Translations under genes and position numbers: made by a program
Notes under the pieces: model-generated
Database searches by the model: none
What the model saw: the letters and a program-made list of their open reading frames with translations, nothing else
Told to the model about the DNA's origin: nothing
Origin: Symbiodinium natans
Lineage: Eukaryota; Sar; Dinophyceae; Suessiales; Symbiodiniaceae
Reading direction: 5' to 3'
DNA length: 64,000 bases
Assembly: GCA_905221605.1 (NCBI GenBank)
Contig: CAJNDS010002253.1
Coordinates: forward strand, 5,001 to 69,000
In this document: in pieces, positions 22,768 to 34,040 of the stretch
Layout: every line of letters starts with the position of its first letter
How positions within the stretch are numbered: position 1 is the first letter of the stretch

Positions 22768-23052
22768 ATCCCCTCCTCTCCCTCTCTCCCTCTCTCTCTC
22801 TCCCTCTCTCCCTCTCTCCCTCTCTCCCTCTCTCCCTCTCTCCCTCTCTCCCTCTCTCCCTCTCTCCCTCTCTCTCTCCCTCCTTCTCTCCCTCCCTCTC
22901 TTCTCCCTCTTTCCCTCCCTTTCTTCCTCCCTCTCTCCCTCCCTCTTCCCTCCCTCTCTCCCTCTCTCCCTCTCTCCCTCTCTCCTTCTCTCACTCTCTC
23001 ACTCTCTCTCACTCACTCTCTCTCTCTCTCTCTCTCTCTCTTCTTTTCTCTC
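22768..23052. repeat. CCCTCTCT-type polypyrimidine tract
   Basis: About 285 bp consist almost only of C and T on the plus strand. Long Ser/Pro/Leu frames on plus and Arg/Glu/Gly frames on minus are consequences of it. A mirror-symmetric purine/pyrimidine tract of this length could form triplex DNA. Confidence 0.95.
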
Positions 23053-24110
23053 TTTTGCACACAGCGAAGTCTGCAACATGCTGCCAGAAGCGTGTTTGCG
23101 AGGTCAGCATCAATGATTCACAGAGGGTGTGAGTGTTAGCTGGACCCATGTAGGACTCGCAGAGGACGATTGTGGAAATAGGTGCCCTAAGGGGAAGGAT
23201 GTGGATATCGAATGCTGCTGGCTGGCTGCCTGGGAGTTACTTGCAGGTGTGGGGTTTCAGGTGAAACCCAGCCTCACACAAGTCCCACAACTCAGACACG
23301 AATTGGCGGTTTGGGTTTCAAACTTCCACTGTCCAGAACACCCAGAAGCCCAAAACCTAAAAACTGCAGGCACGCAGTTCGCCAAAACAGCTTCTCAGCA
23401 CGTGGTGATAGTGCTCGGGGCCCCAGCCTGTGGCCTTCAGGGGCAGACATAGGATTAAGGAGCGGCGATGGGGCTTAGGACCTCCCAAAACCCTCACGGG
23501 CCCCTCTAAACCCTAAACCTTAAACCTTAAACCCTAAACCCTAAACCCCCACAGAAGCCTTGCGAACCCAAACTCTACACCGCACCCGACTCCCTTTTGC
23601 TTGAACATCGGACCGAGCCCGAAGCCCTAAACCCCGACTCCCCGACGAAGCCTCACCTAATCCTAAACCTGAAAGACTAGAGGCCCTAAACCGAAACCCT
23701 CAACCCTATAAACCCTCTTAAACCTCTAGACTCCAGACTCTAAACCCTCAAGTCAAGTGTAGATTCGGACCCTAATTTTTCGCGATAAGTGGAAGCCCGG
23801 AACCCTAAAACCGAGGACCTAGGACCTGAAACACTAAGCTCTTTGAGACCTGCTGTTATCGAGTCCATCCCCTCCAGGGTTCCAGGCCCATTATGCGTTC
23901 TAGCCTCTTCCTTCTTCAGAAATCTTTCTGCATCCGTGCAGGTGTATGAATGTAAGAGACTTTGCAAGGTGCAGCCCAAGTTGGTGTTTGGGGAAGCTTG
24001 AAACCCAATCTCTGGAACAACCCCTCTGGAACGGCGCGTTGCATCATCGCACAAATGTCAAAGCTGATTACTGTGCACGCCCTCAACAAAGTCAATCTTT
24101 CTATAACCCC
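23053..24110. other. Unique and degenerate telomere-like sequence
   Basis: 23,060-23,480 is unique with overlapping short frames and no supported gene. A CCCTAAA/CCTTAAA cluster lies at 23,505-23,548, and degenerate words follow to 23,760. 23,790-24,110 is unique. Confidence 0.55.
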
Positions 24111-24206
24111 AAGGGTCCATGTACTAGTCTGTACTTGGGCCCCAAAGTCGCTATATGGGAAGCACTTTGAGGCCCAAGAATTCCCTATTTAGGTACATGG
24201 ACCCTT
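24111..24206. mobile_element. TIR element family A, best copy
   Basis: The ends are AAGGGTCCATGTAC and GTACATGGACCCTT, a perfect 14-bp inverted repeat. The core carries TACTTGGGCCCCAAAGTC and GAGGCCCAAGAATTCCC, themselves partly inverted. Length 96 bp with no coding capacity: a MITE-like element. A CCCTAAA array of 12 units begins about 10 bp to its right. Confidence 0.82.
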
Positions 24207-24827
24207 CGGGCTAGACCCTAAACCCTAAACCCTAAACCCTAAACCCTAAACCCTAAACCCTAAACCCTAAACCCTAAACCCTAAACCCTAAACCCTATTT
24301 AGCCACATGGACCCTCAGGGCAACTATCCAGGTTTGTTTTGCAGAGCGTCAATCGTGCAAAGTCTTCGAGTCTCCAGTCCTGGAGCTACCTGAAGCCTCC
24401 GCAAGAAGTCCCCTGAACCCTAAACCCTAAACCCAAACCCCAAACCCTAAACCGTTTTAGGGTTTAGGGTATAGAGTTTAGGGTCTCGGGTTTTTAGGGT
24501 ATAGGGTGTAGGGTTTAGGGTTTAGGGCTGCCACACTATTCGAGGGCAGGACCTTTGTGAGGCCTGCACGAATCAGGTGGTCGGCGTTGGACTAGAAAGA
24601 ACCGTGTTTGACAAGCCATCTTCGCCTTCAAATATTAAAGCCTAAAGACTAAACTGGACCCCTCCCCAAGCCTGAACCCCATAACCCTGCAGACCTCAGC
24701 CCTCACAAGTAGGAGTTGGGTACTTTACTGAAGCTTGTCTGTATGCAAGCTCTCGACACCTTTTTTGGTTCAGATACTTAGCCTAACCCGGCAGAAGCTC
24801 CTCGAGTCCCAAGAAGCCGATCGCCAG
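24207..24827. repeat. CCCTAAA array and degenerate repeats
   Basis: A clean C-strand array lies at 24,215-24,298. It is followed by ATTTAGCCACATGGACCCTCAGGG, a partial family-A end (given as two words: ATTTAGCCACATGG, ACCCTCAGGG). Further C- and G-strand words lie at 24,418-24,530. Confidence 0.8.
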
Positions 24828-24909
24828 GTCCAGTGACTTCACGCGCGCCCGCGAGACGGCGCAGGTCTTTGCGCAGACGCTGCGAAAGGCCAGGGCTCTG
24901 GGAGAGTAG
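24828..24909 (+). pseudogene. Possible 3'-terminal exon fragment
   Basis: After an AG acceptor (CGCCAG|G) a GC-rich frame reads SSDFTRARETAQVFAQTLRK, then ARALGE and its own TAG. It is protein-like (amphipathic helix). A second frame just upstream (LTRQKLLESQEADRQVQ) is also helix-like and overlaps, so the true frame is unsure. Family not recognised. Confidence 0.4.
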
Positions 24910-26412
24910 GCTTCAGAGGGCCACTGAACCAAACCCTAAACTCCTTAAAGACTAGTACATACCCAAGACCCAAAGTTATGTAAACTCCCTGACTCCTTCA
25001 CCCTAGTATAAAGCCAAATCCTCAAACCAGCTAAAACTTGCACTCCCTTAAGTATAACCCAAAGCTCCCTAAACTCCTGAAACATACTCCGTAAACTGCC
25101 TTAACCCTAAATTCCTACCCAGACCTGCTTCGGACGTACCGACCCAGAACTACACCCGACAGCTACCAACACCATCTTGGAGCTACTATGCAAGCCTAAA
25201 GAGTTGTGTTGAGAGGGCTGCACCTCCGCTGTGCTCCGCTTGGTTCAGCGAAAACCCACCCCCCCACCACCCCACCCCCCACCACCTCCCACCCCCCACC
25301 ACCTCCCACCCCCCACCCCCCACCCCTACCCCAACTCTCTAAACCCTAAACCCCCCACCAACACCCCAATCCTCTAAACCCCCCAAACTTCCCAAACCCT
25401 GAACGCTCAAACAGCTGCGCTGAGGCTGGGCGGCGCTGCCCGGTGCGACTCTCGAAAGCGCTGCGCGAAAGGTGGTCGGCTTGTTTTGGGGGCTTTGGGG
25501 GTTTTGGGTTCAGAGTTTAGGGTTTAGGGTGAAGGGAGTTGAGGTTTAGGGTTTAGGGTTTAGGGTTTGGGGTTTGGGGTTTAGGGTTTAGGGTTTAGGG
25601 TTTAGGGTTTAGGGTTTAGGGTTTAATTAGGGTTTAGGGTTTAATTAGGGTTTGGGGTTTATATTAGGGTTCAGGGTTTAGGGTTCAGCAGGGTGTAGGA
25701 AGTCGGGATTTAGGGGGGGTTTGAATCTACACCCTAACCCTAAGGTTAGGGTCTAGGGTCGGATGAGTGCTGCGCGCTTAGGCGCCCGCTCGAAAATGCT
25801 GGGATCCCGCGTGTGTTGACCTAGGGCTAAATATGTACTCTGAGGTGCGGTGTGGTCAGAGCATAAATCAGGTAGTGCCGTTGTACTAGCGTTTGGAGAC
25901 CGCAATCGAAATCATCCAGCGTCGATGGGAATGTCACGACAGTATTCATGGAAGAAGCGGGAACGGTTGCCGTTACTCTTTTGACGGCCAATGCTCAGCC
26001 AGCCTCAGATTGTGCCACTTGCAAACGCAAGGTTCATGCAGGGGCATGCACTGAGTCGACGCTGTAGCATCAGTCAAAGCAGGGCAGAAACCTGATGCAC
26101 AGCCGACTTACGCAGCAGACATTTCAACAAGGGCAGCGTTGAGGGCCGAAACCGTTGCAGCTTGCATGGTGGCAAACAGACATCCCCACACAAAGGCTAC
26201 TTGGGGTTTAGGGTTTAGGGTTTAGGGTTTAGGATTTAGGGTTTAGGGTTTAGGGTTTAGGGTTTAGGGTTTAGGGTTTAGGGTTTGGAGGTTCTACAGA
26301 GTAGGGCTTGAAGGGCATTTGGGGTTCCTTTGAGATTCCTTCCGTCGTAAAGTGGCTTGAACAAGCATGGCCGCTGCCTCCAGGTGCTAAGACCCCCAAG
26401 CACCTGGAAGTG
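24910..26412. repeat. Degenerate repeats, C-rich block, unique core
   Basis: Degenerate ACTCCTTAAA words occupy 24,930-25,110. A CCCCACC-rich block lies at 25,256-25,335. G-strand arrays lie at 25,505-25,690 and 26,201-26,287. 25,745-26,200 is unique sequence without telomere-like words or a frame worth naming. Confidence 0.75.
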
Positions 26413-26551
26413 TAATCCCCTCCCCCTAACATTAAACCCCCCTACCCCCTAATATTAAATACCCCCCCATTATAGTTATATTATAGTATATTGGGGGATT
26501 TTAAGTATTAGGGGGGTAGGGGGGGGGTTTAATATTAGGGGGAGGGGATTA
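26413..26551. mobile_element. TIR element family C copy
   Basis: TAATCCCCTCCCCCTAA at the left mirrors TTAGGGGGAGGGGATTA at the right. Inverted similarity continues for about 50 bp (ATTAAACCCCCC / GGGGGGTTTAATATTA). The 139-bp element is nearly a full palindrome with an AT-rich loop (TTATAGTTATATTATAG). A second copy is at 33.3 kb. Confidence 0.85.
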
Positions 26552-28977
26552 GAGTTCCGGCTTAGGGCTGAGGTTTTGCGGTTTCGGGGTTAAGCCCAAG
26601 CACCTGGCGGGTTTTGCACATTTTGTTCGGGCTCTCGGTTCCCAGTAGCCTGCTCCGATGCATGTTTTTTTTCTCATAGCGGGGCTTACGGGGCATTGGT
26701 GGGTCAATTTGGTTTAGGGTATGTTTTTGATAGGGTTAGGGTTGCTTAAGAGTTTGAGGTCAGGGAGCAGCACCCCTTCATAAAGAGATGCCCGAATTAA
26801 CAACTAATTGCGGCCCCTGTGGAGTCCAATGCATAGGCTCCTTGATTAGGAGTATTCCTAAACCCTAAACCCCGAACCCCAAGCCCTGAACCCTAAACTT
26901 GCCCTAAACCCTACACCCTACAAATAAACCCTCTACACCCTAAAAGCCCTAATTTAGGGTTTAGGGTTTAGGGTTTAGGGTTTAGGGTGAAAAACGCTTT
27001 GGTGCTCAGTGCCTTTCCTTGAGGCGGTTTGGCTCTCTGGAGGGAGGTAGCGACAGCCGCTACGAAGAGGCGCCCAGGGCCCCTCTGGCCACCCCGAAGC
27101 CCGTTTCAAGGTTTAGGGTTTAGGGTTTAGGGTTTAGGGTTTAGGGTTTAGGGTTTCGGGAACCTAAGTGTTGGGCTTCAATACACGTTGATCCCATGTC
27201 TCTGAAGCCTAAACTCCTGAACTTTTGAACCCCTACATCCCCAGTACACCTAATCCCTTAAACCTCAAACCCCCCAAACCCCGAAACCCTTAAACCCCTA
27301 AACCCTGAACCCTGAACCTTCGAGCCCTAGCCCGCTTCGAAGGAGCTTGCACTGCAAAGGTGTTTGAGTGCTCGTAGGATTGAGGGTTGAGGGTTTAGAC
27401 AATGCAGACCTTAGACCATTAACCCTAAACCACTAACCCCAAAACCTCAACCCAGGGTTTAGGGTTTAGGGTTTAGGGTTTAGGGTTTAGGGTTTAGGGT
27501 TTAGGGTTTAGGGTTTAGGGTTTAGGGTTCAGGGGTGGTGTAGGCTGTAGATCTAGGTTTTAGGGTTCTTTGGCTTGAGCCCTTAACGCCCTAGAAACAC
27601 CGGAAAGGCTGCGAATTTGTAAAACCTACAAACCCCTATCAAAATCCCCCACATGCCCGAAAAGCCCTCTAAACTCTGAGTCCTAAACCCCTAAACTCTG
27701 GCCCGAGCCCCCTGAACCCTAAACCCTATACCCTAGCCCTAAACCCTAAACCCTAAACCCTAAACCCTAAACCCCAAACCCCAAACCCCAAACCCCAAAC
27801 CCCAAACCCCAAACCCCAAACCCCAAACCCCACCCCAAACCCTCAAGCAAGCAAGCATCGATTTGCGGGGGCTACGAGGTCTGGTCCAAGGATCGGCGGG
27901 ATGCTGGAGCTCGGCCCTTTGGGGCGGAGAGCGCCAAGGACGGGGTTTCAGGGTTTAGGGAAACCCTCAACCGGGTTTAGGGTCTAGGGTTTCGGGTTTA
28001 CTCGAGCCTTACTCGGGGTTTAAGGGTTTAGGGCTTCGGGTTTTGGGTTTGCGGGCTTAGCCCCCAAGCCAGAACCCTACATAGACCCTAGCAGCTGATA
28101 CAACTTACTAGAGATCCTGCTCTCAACCCTGATTCCCTCCAGGTACAACAATAAGGGACCCCTAATGTAGTCCCCAAGTAGTAGTCCCCAAGTAGTAATA
28201 AGTCATAAGGAACCCAATAAGGGGTTTAAGGTTTAGGGTTTAGGGTACCACCGATTTCGGAAACCTCCATGTCTCAAGGGCGTCTAGAGGTCAGGAAGCA
28301 GGACTTAGCCTCGATGGTTCCTTTTCATTGTTTAGGGGGGATAGAAAATATTTGAAGGTTTAGGGTTTAGGGTTTAGGGTTTAGGGTTTAGGGTTTAGGG
28401 TTTAGGGTTTAGGGTTTAGGGTTTAGGGTTTAGGGTTTAGGGTTTAGGGTTTAATTAGGTTTTAGGGTTAGATATTTGAAGGTGTAGGCTTCCTTTTTGG
28501 GAGTGCTAATATGAGCCTCTTGCGCGTGAAGCAATTTTGAGCCTAAACTCCCCCCCCCCCTCCCCGTCCCCCGACAATCATGCCCCTAAACCCGAAGCCT
28601 AACCCCTAACCCTAAACTCGAAAGCCTAAAGCCTGAGGCCTTAAGCCTTAAGCCTTAAGCCTAAACCTTAAACCCAGAATGAGAAAAACCCTGCAAAGGG
28701 CGCCTAGTTGGCTGGTCATTGCCTCAGGTGCTCTCAAGCTCTACGCATTCGACATAGAACGTGAAACCCTTCAACCCTAAAAGAACAGTCATAAGAAACC
28801 CTAGATTCAGGGCGCACGATAGGGGTCGGAATAGTTACTAACATTTTCCCTTATAAGGTCTATAACCACCTCCCCAAAAACCCTATTCAAAGTACTGAAG
28901 GCCCTTGTATTAGCCCTGACAGGGCAAAATCTGAAGGTTGTCCCTAAACCCTAAACCCCAAACCCTGAACCCCTGGC
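26552..28977. repeat. Telomere-like repeat mosaic, CCCCAAA block
   Basis: C-strand arrays 26,860-26,950 and 27,715-27,775, the latter passing into a homogeneous CCCCAAA variant block at 27,776-27,835. G-strand arrays 26,953-26,990, 27,110-27,160, 27,453-27,532 and 28,352-28,455. A CCTTAAG variant run lies at 28,630-28,670. Other stretches are degenerate or unique without a supported gene. Confidence 0.82.
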
Positions 28978-29256
28978 TTCACGCAGTGGGTGCTTCTGAA
29001 AGGTCTGTTTAAGGATGCTCTGGTGCATAAGGTTTCTGTCATCGGGGGCGATGCCAATGCAGCGTGGAACCGTAGCTACTTGGTGCGGACTTTGGAGGCC
29101 GCAATCGCAGAGTCTTCCCAAAAAATCAACTTTCAGATCATTCCTCCGACAAAAATCGGGGACGGGATGGCCAGACCATACGACCACGAGATCCTTGGCC
29201 ACTGCGCAGGAAGACATCCTCAACCCCGAGCCCTTAGAGTAGCTAGACAACCCTAA
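28978..29256 (+). pseudogene. Possible coding exon, family unknown
   Basis: An open frame that enters from upstream without a Met has balanced amino-acid composition: ALVHKVSVIGGDANAAWN, then SYLVRTLEAAIAE and INFQIIPPTKIGDGMARP. Hydrophobic strand - GG - helix spacing looks like a folded domain rather than repeat translation. The right end decays into telomere-like words. It could be an internal exon (boundaries unclear) or a captured fragment; no family assigned. Confidence 0.42.
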
Positions 29257-30400
29257 ATCCGAACTTTAGACCCCTAAACTCTGAGCCATCTGAGCCCCAA
29301 TCCTGAAGCCCTCTAAGCCCCTGAATTCTAAACCCTTAAACCCTTGAGCCCTGAGACCCTAAGCCCCAAACCCCAAACCCCCACACCCCAACTCCCTAAA
29401 CCCTGAAATCAAGCCAGGCCGTTCAGCAGCGGACCGCAAAGCTAGTGTCAAGGCCAGGTGCATGGATAGTTAGGGTGTAGGGTTTGGGATTTGGGGTTTA
29501 GAGTTTAGGGCTAAGGGTTTAGGGGTATAGTTTTTAGGGTTTTAACGGGTGTATAGGGCTTACAGGGTTTACAGCGTTTATAGAGTTTACAGGGTTTATA
29601 GGGTTTATAGGGTATAGGGTTTAGGGTTTATAGGGTTTGCCCATGTACCGCCAAGTGATATGAATCTCCAACTAAACCCTAAACACTACTACAACTACCC
29701 CGTGAGCTTCCAAGTAAACCTTACAAATCCTACATATGCCTTCACCCCCTAAACCCTAAACCCTATAAGGCCTAATCCTTCTGGCACCCTAAAAAAAGAG
29801 CACGCTATAGTCTAAATGTGATAGAGGCCCTGTAACTTTTTCTACCACACGGCGTACGGGAAAGGATTTCGGTCTAATTTTGGAGCTCGACCCGTTCTAC
29901 GTGTGCCGACCCAAACTGAGCGCTCTTTGTGACAGGACAGCGGTCAAGGGCTTAAGATAGTCAAATGTTTAAGAGTCTATGGCCGTCGGCCTTCAGGGTG
30001 TGTGTTATGCCATTAGCTAGTGCTCTATTGTTCCAGACTTTCGGGGGTTGTCCAGGCTTCAGGACCTTGTCCCCTGAGCCCCCGAACCCCAAAGCCTTGG
30101 AACACTAAACGAATTGGCCCTTATGCTAAGCCTCCCAAAAACTCAAGATCGCCGCAACCCTGCCAACCCTCCTCCCGGCAACAAAGCAAGAAGCTCAAAA
30201 ACAAGCCGTAAACCCTAATACCCGGAGCCCCAAACCCAAAACCCACAGCAACACAAAATCCGAAATCCCCCAATGCTAGAACCCAAATCCGAAACTCAGT
30301 TCGGAAGGCTTGACCGGGACCTCCCCGCAAGCTCCGACGTGGTGCTTTCCCCAGACCTCTGGGAGAGTCTACTGGGCACCCCCCTAAACCCCCTAAGTTC
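29257..30400. repeat. Degenerate repeats and unique sequence
   Basis: Degenerate C-strand words occupy 29,257-29,410. TTTAGGG/TTTATAGGG/TTTACAGGG words lie at 29,470-29,640, recalling the nonamer array at 19.6 kb. 29,790-30,110 is unique. No supported gene. Confidence 0.65.
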
Positions 30401-30404
30401 CCTA

Positions 30405-30500
30405 AAGCAGGGTAAGCAGGGTACCTACTATACCCCCCAAATGCTATAATCCTTATAATAGGACCCCCCAACAGCGTTCCCCTATTTTCGGAAACCTCCC
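30405..30500. mobile_element. TIR element family D-like copy
   Basis: The right end TTCCCCTATTTTCGGAAACC matches 6.32 kb and, inverted, 32.51 kb. The left end GGGTAAGCAGGGTACC is diverged. Core ACTATACCCCCCAAATGC. Non-coding. Confidence 0.45.
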
Positions 30501-30953
30501 ACACATTGTAGATTCCTCCCCCCCCCCCCCCCTCTCTGCCCTTTGTGAGGGTGTACGGTTCAGGATTCGCCCCATGATGCTCCGAATAGGGCTAACAGGG
30601 TTTAGGGAGGATCGGGGAAACTAGACTCTCACTTGCTGTAAACCCAGTAGTACTACTGGTGACTCTAACTTGGGGCTTCTACTTCCTGTAAACCCTAAGC
30701 CCTCAACCCAAAACCCTAAGCAGTCACTGGAGAGAAGCTCTGAGCTTTCCACGGCATTTTTTGTGGGATTGGCGGGAGGGGGGGGGAGGAGAGTTGGGTT
30801 GGGGGTTAGGGCTGTTCATGGTTTTCGGTTGGGCGTTTAGGGCTGTTCAGCGCTTAGGGCTTTAGGGGTCTAGGCGTTCAGGGTCTGGGGGAAGGTCCGA
30901 CTGGGAGGCTTCCAATGAGGTGGCCACCCATTGCAAACCCCAAGCCTTCCTTA
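30501..30953. other. Poly-C tract and degenerate repeats
   Basis: A run of about 14 C lies at 30,517-30,531. Degenerate GGGTTTAGGG and CCCTAAG words are scattered to 30,900. No gene seen. Confidence 0.55.
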
Positions 30954-31061
30954 GGGACCAAATGAACCATAAGAGGGCTTATGGCTCCTGTCCCTTAGTA
31001 AGGGTTTTTTAGTAGTATAGGGTATATGACCCCGATTTTTGGGTTCTCTTTGGTTCCCGAG
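30954..31061. mobile_element. TIR element family B copy
   Basis: The termini GGGACCAAATGAACC and GGGTTCTCTTTGGTTCCC form an imperfect inverted pair. The core holds AAGAGGGCTTATGGCTC and AGTAGTATAGGGTATATG, words shared with the copies at 14.95, 58.1 and 62.1 kb. Confidence 0.65.
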
Positions 31062-32384
31062 ATTGCACCCGATGAGGCCTCAAACCCTAGACTCTCTCGA
31101 CCTTGAACCCATGATGAGTGTGACGACCGTCTCAAGCCTCACACCAACAAACCCTTAAACCCTGACACCCTTAAACCCTTAAACCCTTAAACCCTTACAC
31201 CCTTACACCCTTACACCCTTACACCCTTACACCCTTACACCCTTACACCCTTACACCCTAATCCCTGAAACCTAAACCCTTAAACCCTAAACCTTAAACC
31301 CTTAAACCCCTAGCGACATAAGCCTTGAACAGCACTGAGGTCTTGGGAAATTTCAACCGTCCTCTAGAACCCTGTATATGCCTTATGCCCTGAAACCGAG
31401 ACCCTCAACCGTCACCCCTTGGGCCTAAACCCTAGAAGCCTGTAAGCCCCTATAAGTGGTTTGGGGTTATTGACTAAGGCCATCCCGCCCCCCGCCCCAC
31501 AATTCTAAACCCTGCGCCCTAAACCCTAAACCCTAAACCCTAAACCCTAAACCCTAAACCCTAAACCCTAAACCCTAAACCCTAAACCCTAAACCCTAAA
31601 CCTAACCCTAAACCCTAAACCCTAAACCCTAAACCCTAAACCCTAAACCCTAAACCCTAAACCCTAAACCCTAAACCCTAAACCCTAAACCCTAAACCCT
31701 AACCCTCCCCCCACGAAGCATCAAAGTCCCTTGCTCCTTAAGGTGCTGGTCTCTCATGGGGATGCTTTGCAACTTCTCCAGACGGCCTTTCAGGCCACCC
31801 CAGCCCTCCTCAGGGCGCGTTAGGGCCTCCATGATCGTCTAGAACACTCGGTTTAGGGTTTAGTGCTTAGGGTTTAGTGTTTAGGGTTTAGGGTTTAGGG
31901 TTTAGGGTTTAGGGTGGCCTAAACCCTCAACCTTTAGGGTTTAGGGTCGAAGGGAGTGCTTGCAAACATTGGCTTCTAGACGGCGGAGAGAAACTCACAT
32001 GCAAATATGCCAAACGGTACCCTTTGGCCTGTCTGAAGAGATAGGGGAAGAAGGCCGCCTAAGCCCTAAACCCTAAATCCAATACCCCCATACCCTATAA
32101 TCAATATAGCCCGAACTCCTATAAAGCCTATGCGCCCTATAAACCTTAGAAATCCAGAAACCCAGATTAGAAAGCCTCAACCCCAGAAACCCTGCAAGCC
32201 CTTTCAGCCCTAGAAACCCTGAACCCTACAGTCCGTAAGCCCTTCTTATATCCGATCCCTCGTTAGCTTGGGACAAGCCGCAGCCCTGCCAAACGCCCAA
32301 GTGCCAGGGGATCTCCGCTTCGTCCCATCGCTCCCTGTCGCATTTGGACCGCGCCGAGTTGCGTGCATTGAACTGAGCCACCCT
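31062..32384. repeat. Telomere-like mosaic with the longest CCCTAAA array
   Basis: An ACACCCTT octamer variant array of about ten units lies at 31,190-31,258. The longest heptamer array of the window runs 31,510-31,703 (about 27 CCCTAAA units, one CCTAACC slip). G-strand array 31,854-31,915. 31,715-31,850 is unique (one frame reads LVSHGDALQLLQTAFQATP). 31,990-32,380 is degenerate to unique. Confidence 0.88.
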
Positions 32385-32488
32385 AAGGGTCCATGCACCT
32401 TGTTATCAGATACTTGGGCCCCAAAGTCCCTATGTAGGAAGTACTTGAAGGCCCAAGTATATCCCTATTTAGGTACATGGAGCACGTT
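32385..32488. mobile_element. TIR element family A copy
   Basis: AAGGGTCCATGCACC at the left, GGTACATGGAGCACGTT at the right, and the shared core TACTTGGGCCCCAAAGTC ... GAAGGCCCAAGTATATCCC. About 104 bp. The right terminus has diverged from the left. Confidence 0.72.
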
Positions 32489-32502
32489 GGGTCTGGGGTG
32501 TA

Positions 32503-32600
32503 TTTGGGGGTTTCCGAAATAATAGGGGTACTATTGTGTCTTCTCTACAAGGGGATCCTACTATTTGGGGATCTACATTGGGAGTCCCACAACTTCGTGA
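32503..32600. mobile_element. TIR element family D-like end, inverted
   Basis: GGGGGTTTCCGAAATAATAG, then GGGGTACTATTG, is the reverse complement of the terminus at 6.32 and 30.47 kb. The opposite terminus is not identifiable. It abuts the family-A copy, so the two may be nested. Confidence 0.4.
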
Positions 32601-33297
32601 ACCCCCCATTGAGGGCTTAGAAGGTGTACTAGGGTCTAAAATGTTTGTAGGGCCTGTTCGGATTTGCTTTGGGGTTTGTTTAGGGTCTATAAGGGGTTTA
32701 GGGTTTAGGGGTTAGGGTTTAGGGTTTAGGGTTATAGCAGGGCTTAGCTCTGCGGGTAAACATTCAACCGAAGGAAGGGTTTCGATTTTTTGGATGAGGG
32801 GCTCCGTCCCCATGAAGGACTGTTAGTATAAGGGGAATGGGGTTTAGGGTTTAGGGTTTAGGGTTTAGGGTTTAGGGTTTAGGGTTTAGGGTTTAGGGTT
32901 TAGGGTTTAGGGTTTAGGGTTTAGGGCCCTATAAACCCTCAAAACAAGAACCTGCAAGAAAGTAGGTTCTGGATTCTTCAGGTAGGGTAATTAGGAGGCC
33001 TGTTAGCTCATTAGACTGCGTGGAGACCCCGCGTGCGGAGAAATGTTTCTGAACCCAGTCTGCAGGGTCTAAGGTTTAGAGTTTAGGGTTTCAGGGTTAC
33101 GGGTTTAGGGTTGGGGGTTTAGGGTTTAGGGTTTAGGGTGTTTAGGGTTCAGGGTTTAGGGTTTAGGGTTTAGGGTCATCGTTTTAGGCCAGGATTGCAG
33201 GAGCATTGACGCTTTGGACCTGCAAGCAAGAGACCCTCAGCATTTTCAACTGCAAGGCCAACCCGGCACACTTCAGCCTTACAAGCCTCAGACCCTC
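32601..33297. repeat. TTTAGGG arrays
   Basis: G-strand arrays at about 32,697-32,740, 32,839-32,925 (13 units) and 33,075-33,175. Between them, 32,930-33,060 is unique apart from an AAGAACCTGCAAG / GGTTCTGGATTCTT inverted pair. Confidence 0.85.
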
Positions 33298-33421
33298 TAA
33301 ACCCTTCCCCCTAATATTAAACCCCCCCCCCCCCCCTTATAGTTCTATTACAGTATTAGGGGGGGGGTATTTAATGTTAGGGGGTAGGGGGGGGGGGTTT
33401 AATATTAAGGGGAGGGGATTA
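33298..33421. mobile_element. TIR element family C copy
   Basis: CTTCCCCCTAATATTAAACC at the left pairs with TTTAATATTAAGGGGAGG at the right. The core CCTTATAGTTCTATTACAG parallels the copy at 26.4 kb. Expanded C and G homopolymers in each arm account for the length differences. Confidence 0.8.
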
Positions 33422-33899
33422 AACCCTAAAACCTATACACCCTAAACCGTGAACCTTATACCCTATACCCTATAAACACTAAACCCAGTCAACCCTACAA
33501 ACCCTAAACTTAGAGCGTAAGTTATCGCGCAGTTTAGGGCCCGTATCGTACCAATATATAACTATGGGGGGGGGGGGGCCCTTGCAGGCAGTCTCTAAGG
33601 GCGTTTGGGGCTCAGAACAGCCCTAAACCCTAACCCTAAACCCTAAACCCTCAAACCCTAAACCCTTAACCCTTAACCCTTGACCCTCAAACCCTAAACC
33701 CTGAACAGATTCGCCCTCTCACGGACGCTTGCAGCTCGCGGCTCGAAAACTGGGAGTTCTTGTGTCGGGCTTTGCGCGCGTTGCATTTGGAGTTCTGGCG
33801 GGTTAGAGCCAAGGTTTTATGTGGTTTAGGGTTTAGGGCTAGGGTTTAGGGTTTGGGTTTTGGAGTGTGCTGTTTGTTGGAGGCGTGTGTATTTAGCCC
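33422..33899. repeat. Degenerate repeats and short arrays
   Basis: CCCTATA and CCCTAAA words to 33,510, a 10-G run at 33,569-33,578, a C-strand array at 33,625-33,705, and G-strand units at 33,822-33,860. 33,706-33,820 is unique. Confidence 0.7.
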
Positions 33900-34040
33900 A
33901 AGCGGAAGCCATGGCTGCTCTGGAGAAGGACATGGCCGTGCCGGATGAGTCGGGCACGGCGCCTGCAGTGTCTCCGGCCGCCATCAAAGTCGAGGAGGGG
34001 CCACCTGTGCCCAGAGCCCTATTACTTGGGTTTGGGCGGG
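33900..34040 (+). pseudogene. Possible exon fragment
   Basis: A GC-rich frame reads AEAMAALEKDMAVPDESG, then TAPAVSPAAIKVEEGPPVP. This is an Ala/Pro/Glu-rich linker-like sequence continuing upstream without a clear start and running into a TTTAGGG array that stops it. No family recognised. Confidence 0.35.

Noticed and set aside
22568-23139. Ser-Pro-Leu repeat proteins of 120-180 codons
   Set aside because: Translation of a pyrimidine-only tract; three plus frames and the minus strand are all open.
24755-24790. Relict dinoflagellate spliced-leader sequence (TTTTGGTTCAG)
   Set aside because: Only about nine bases resemble the TTTTGGCTCAAG end of the known leader, with no match to its 5' part; chance is likely.
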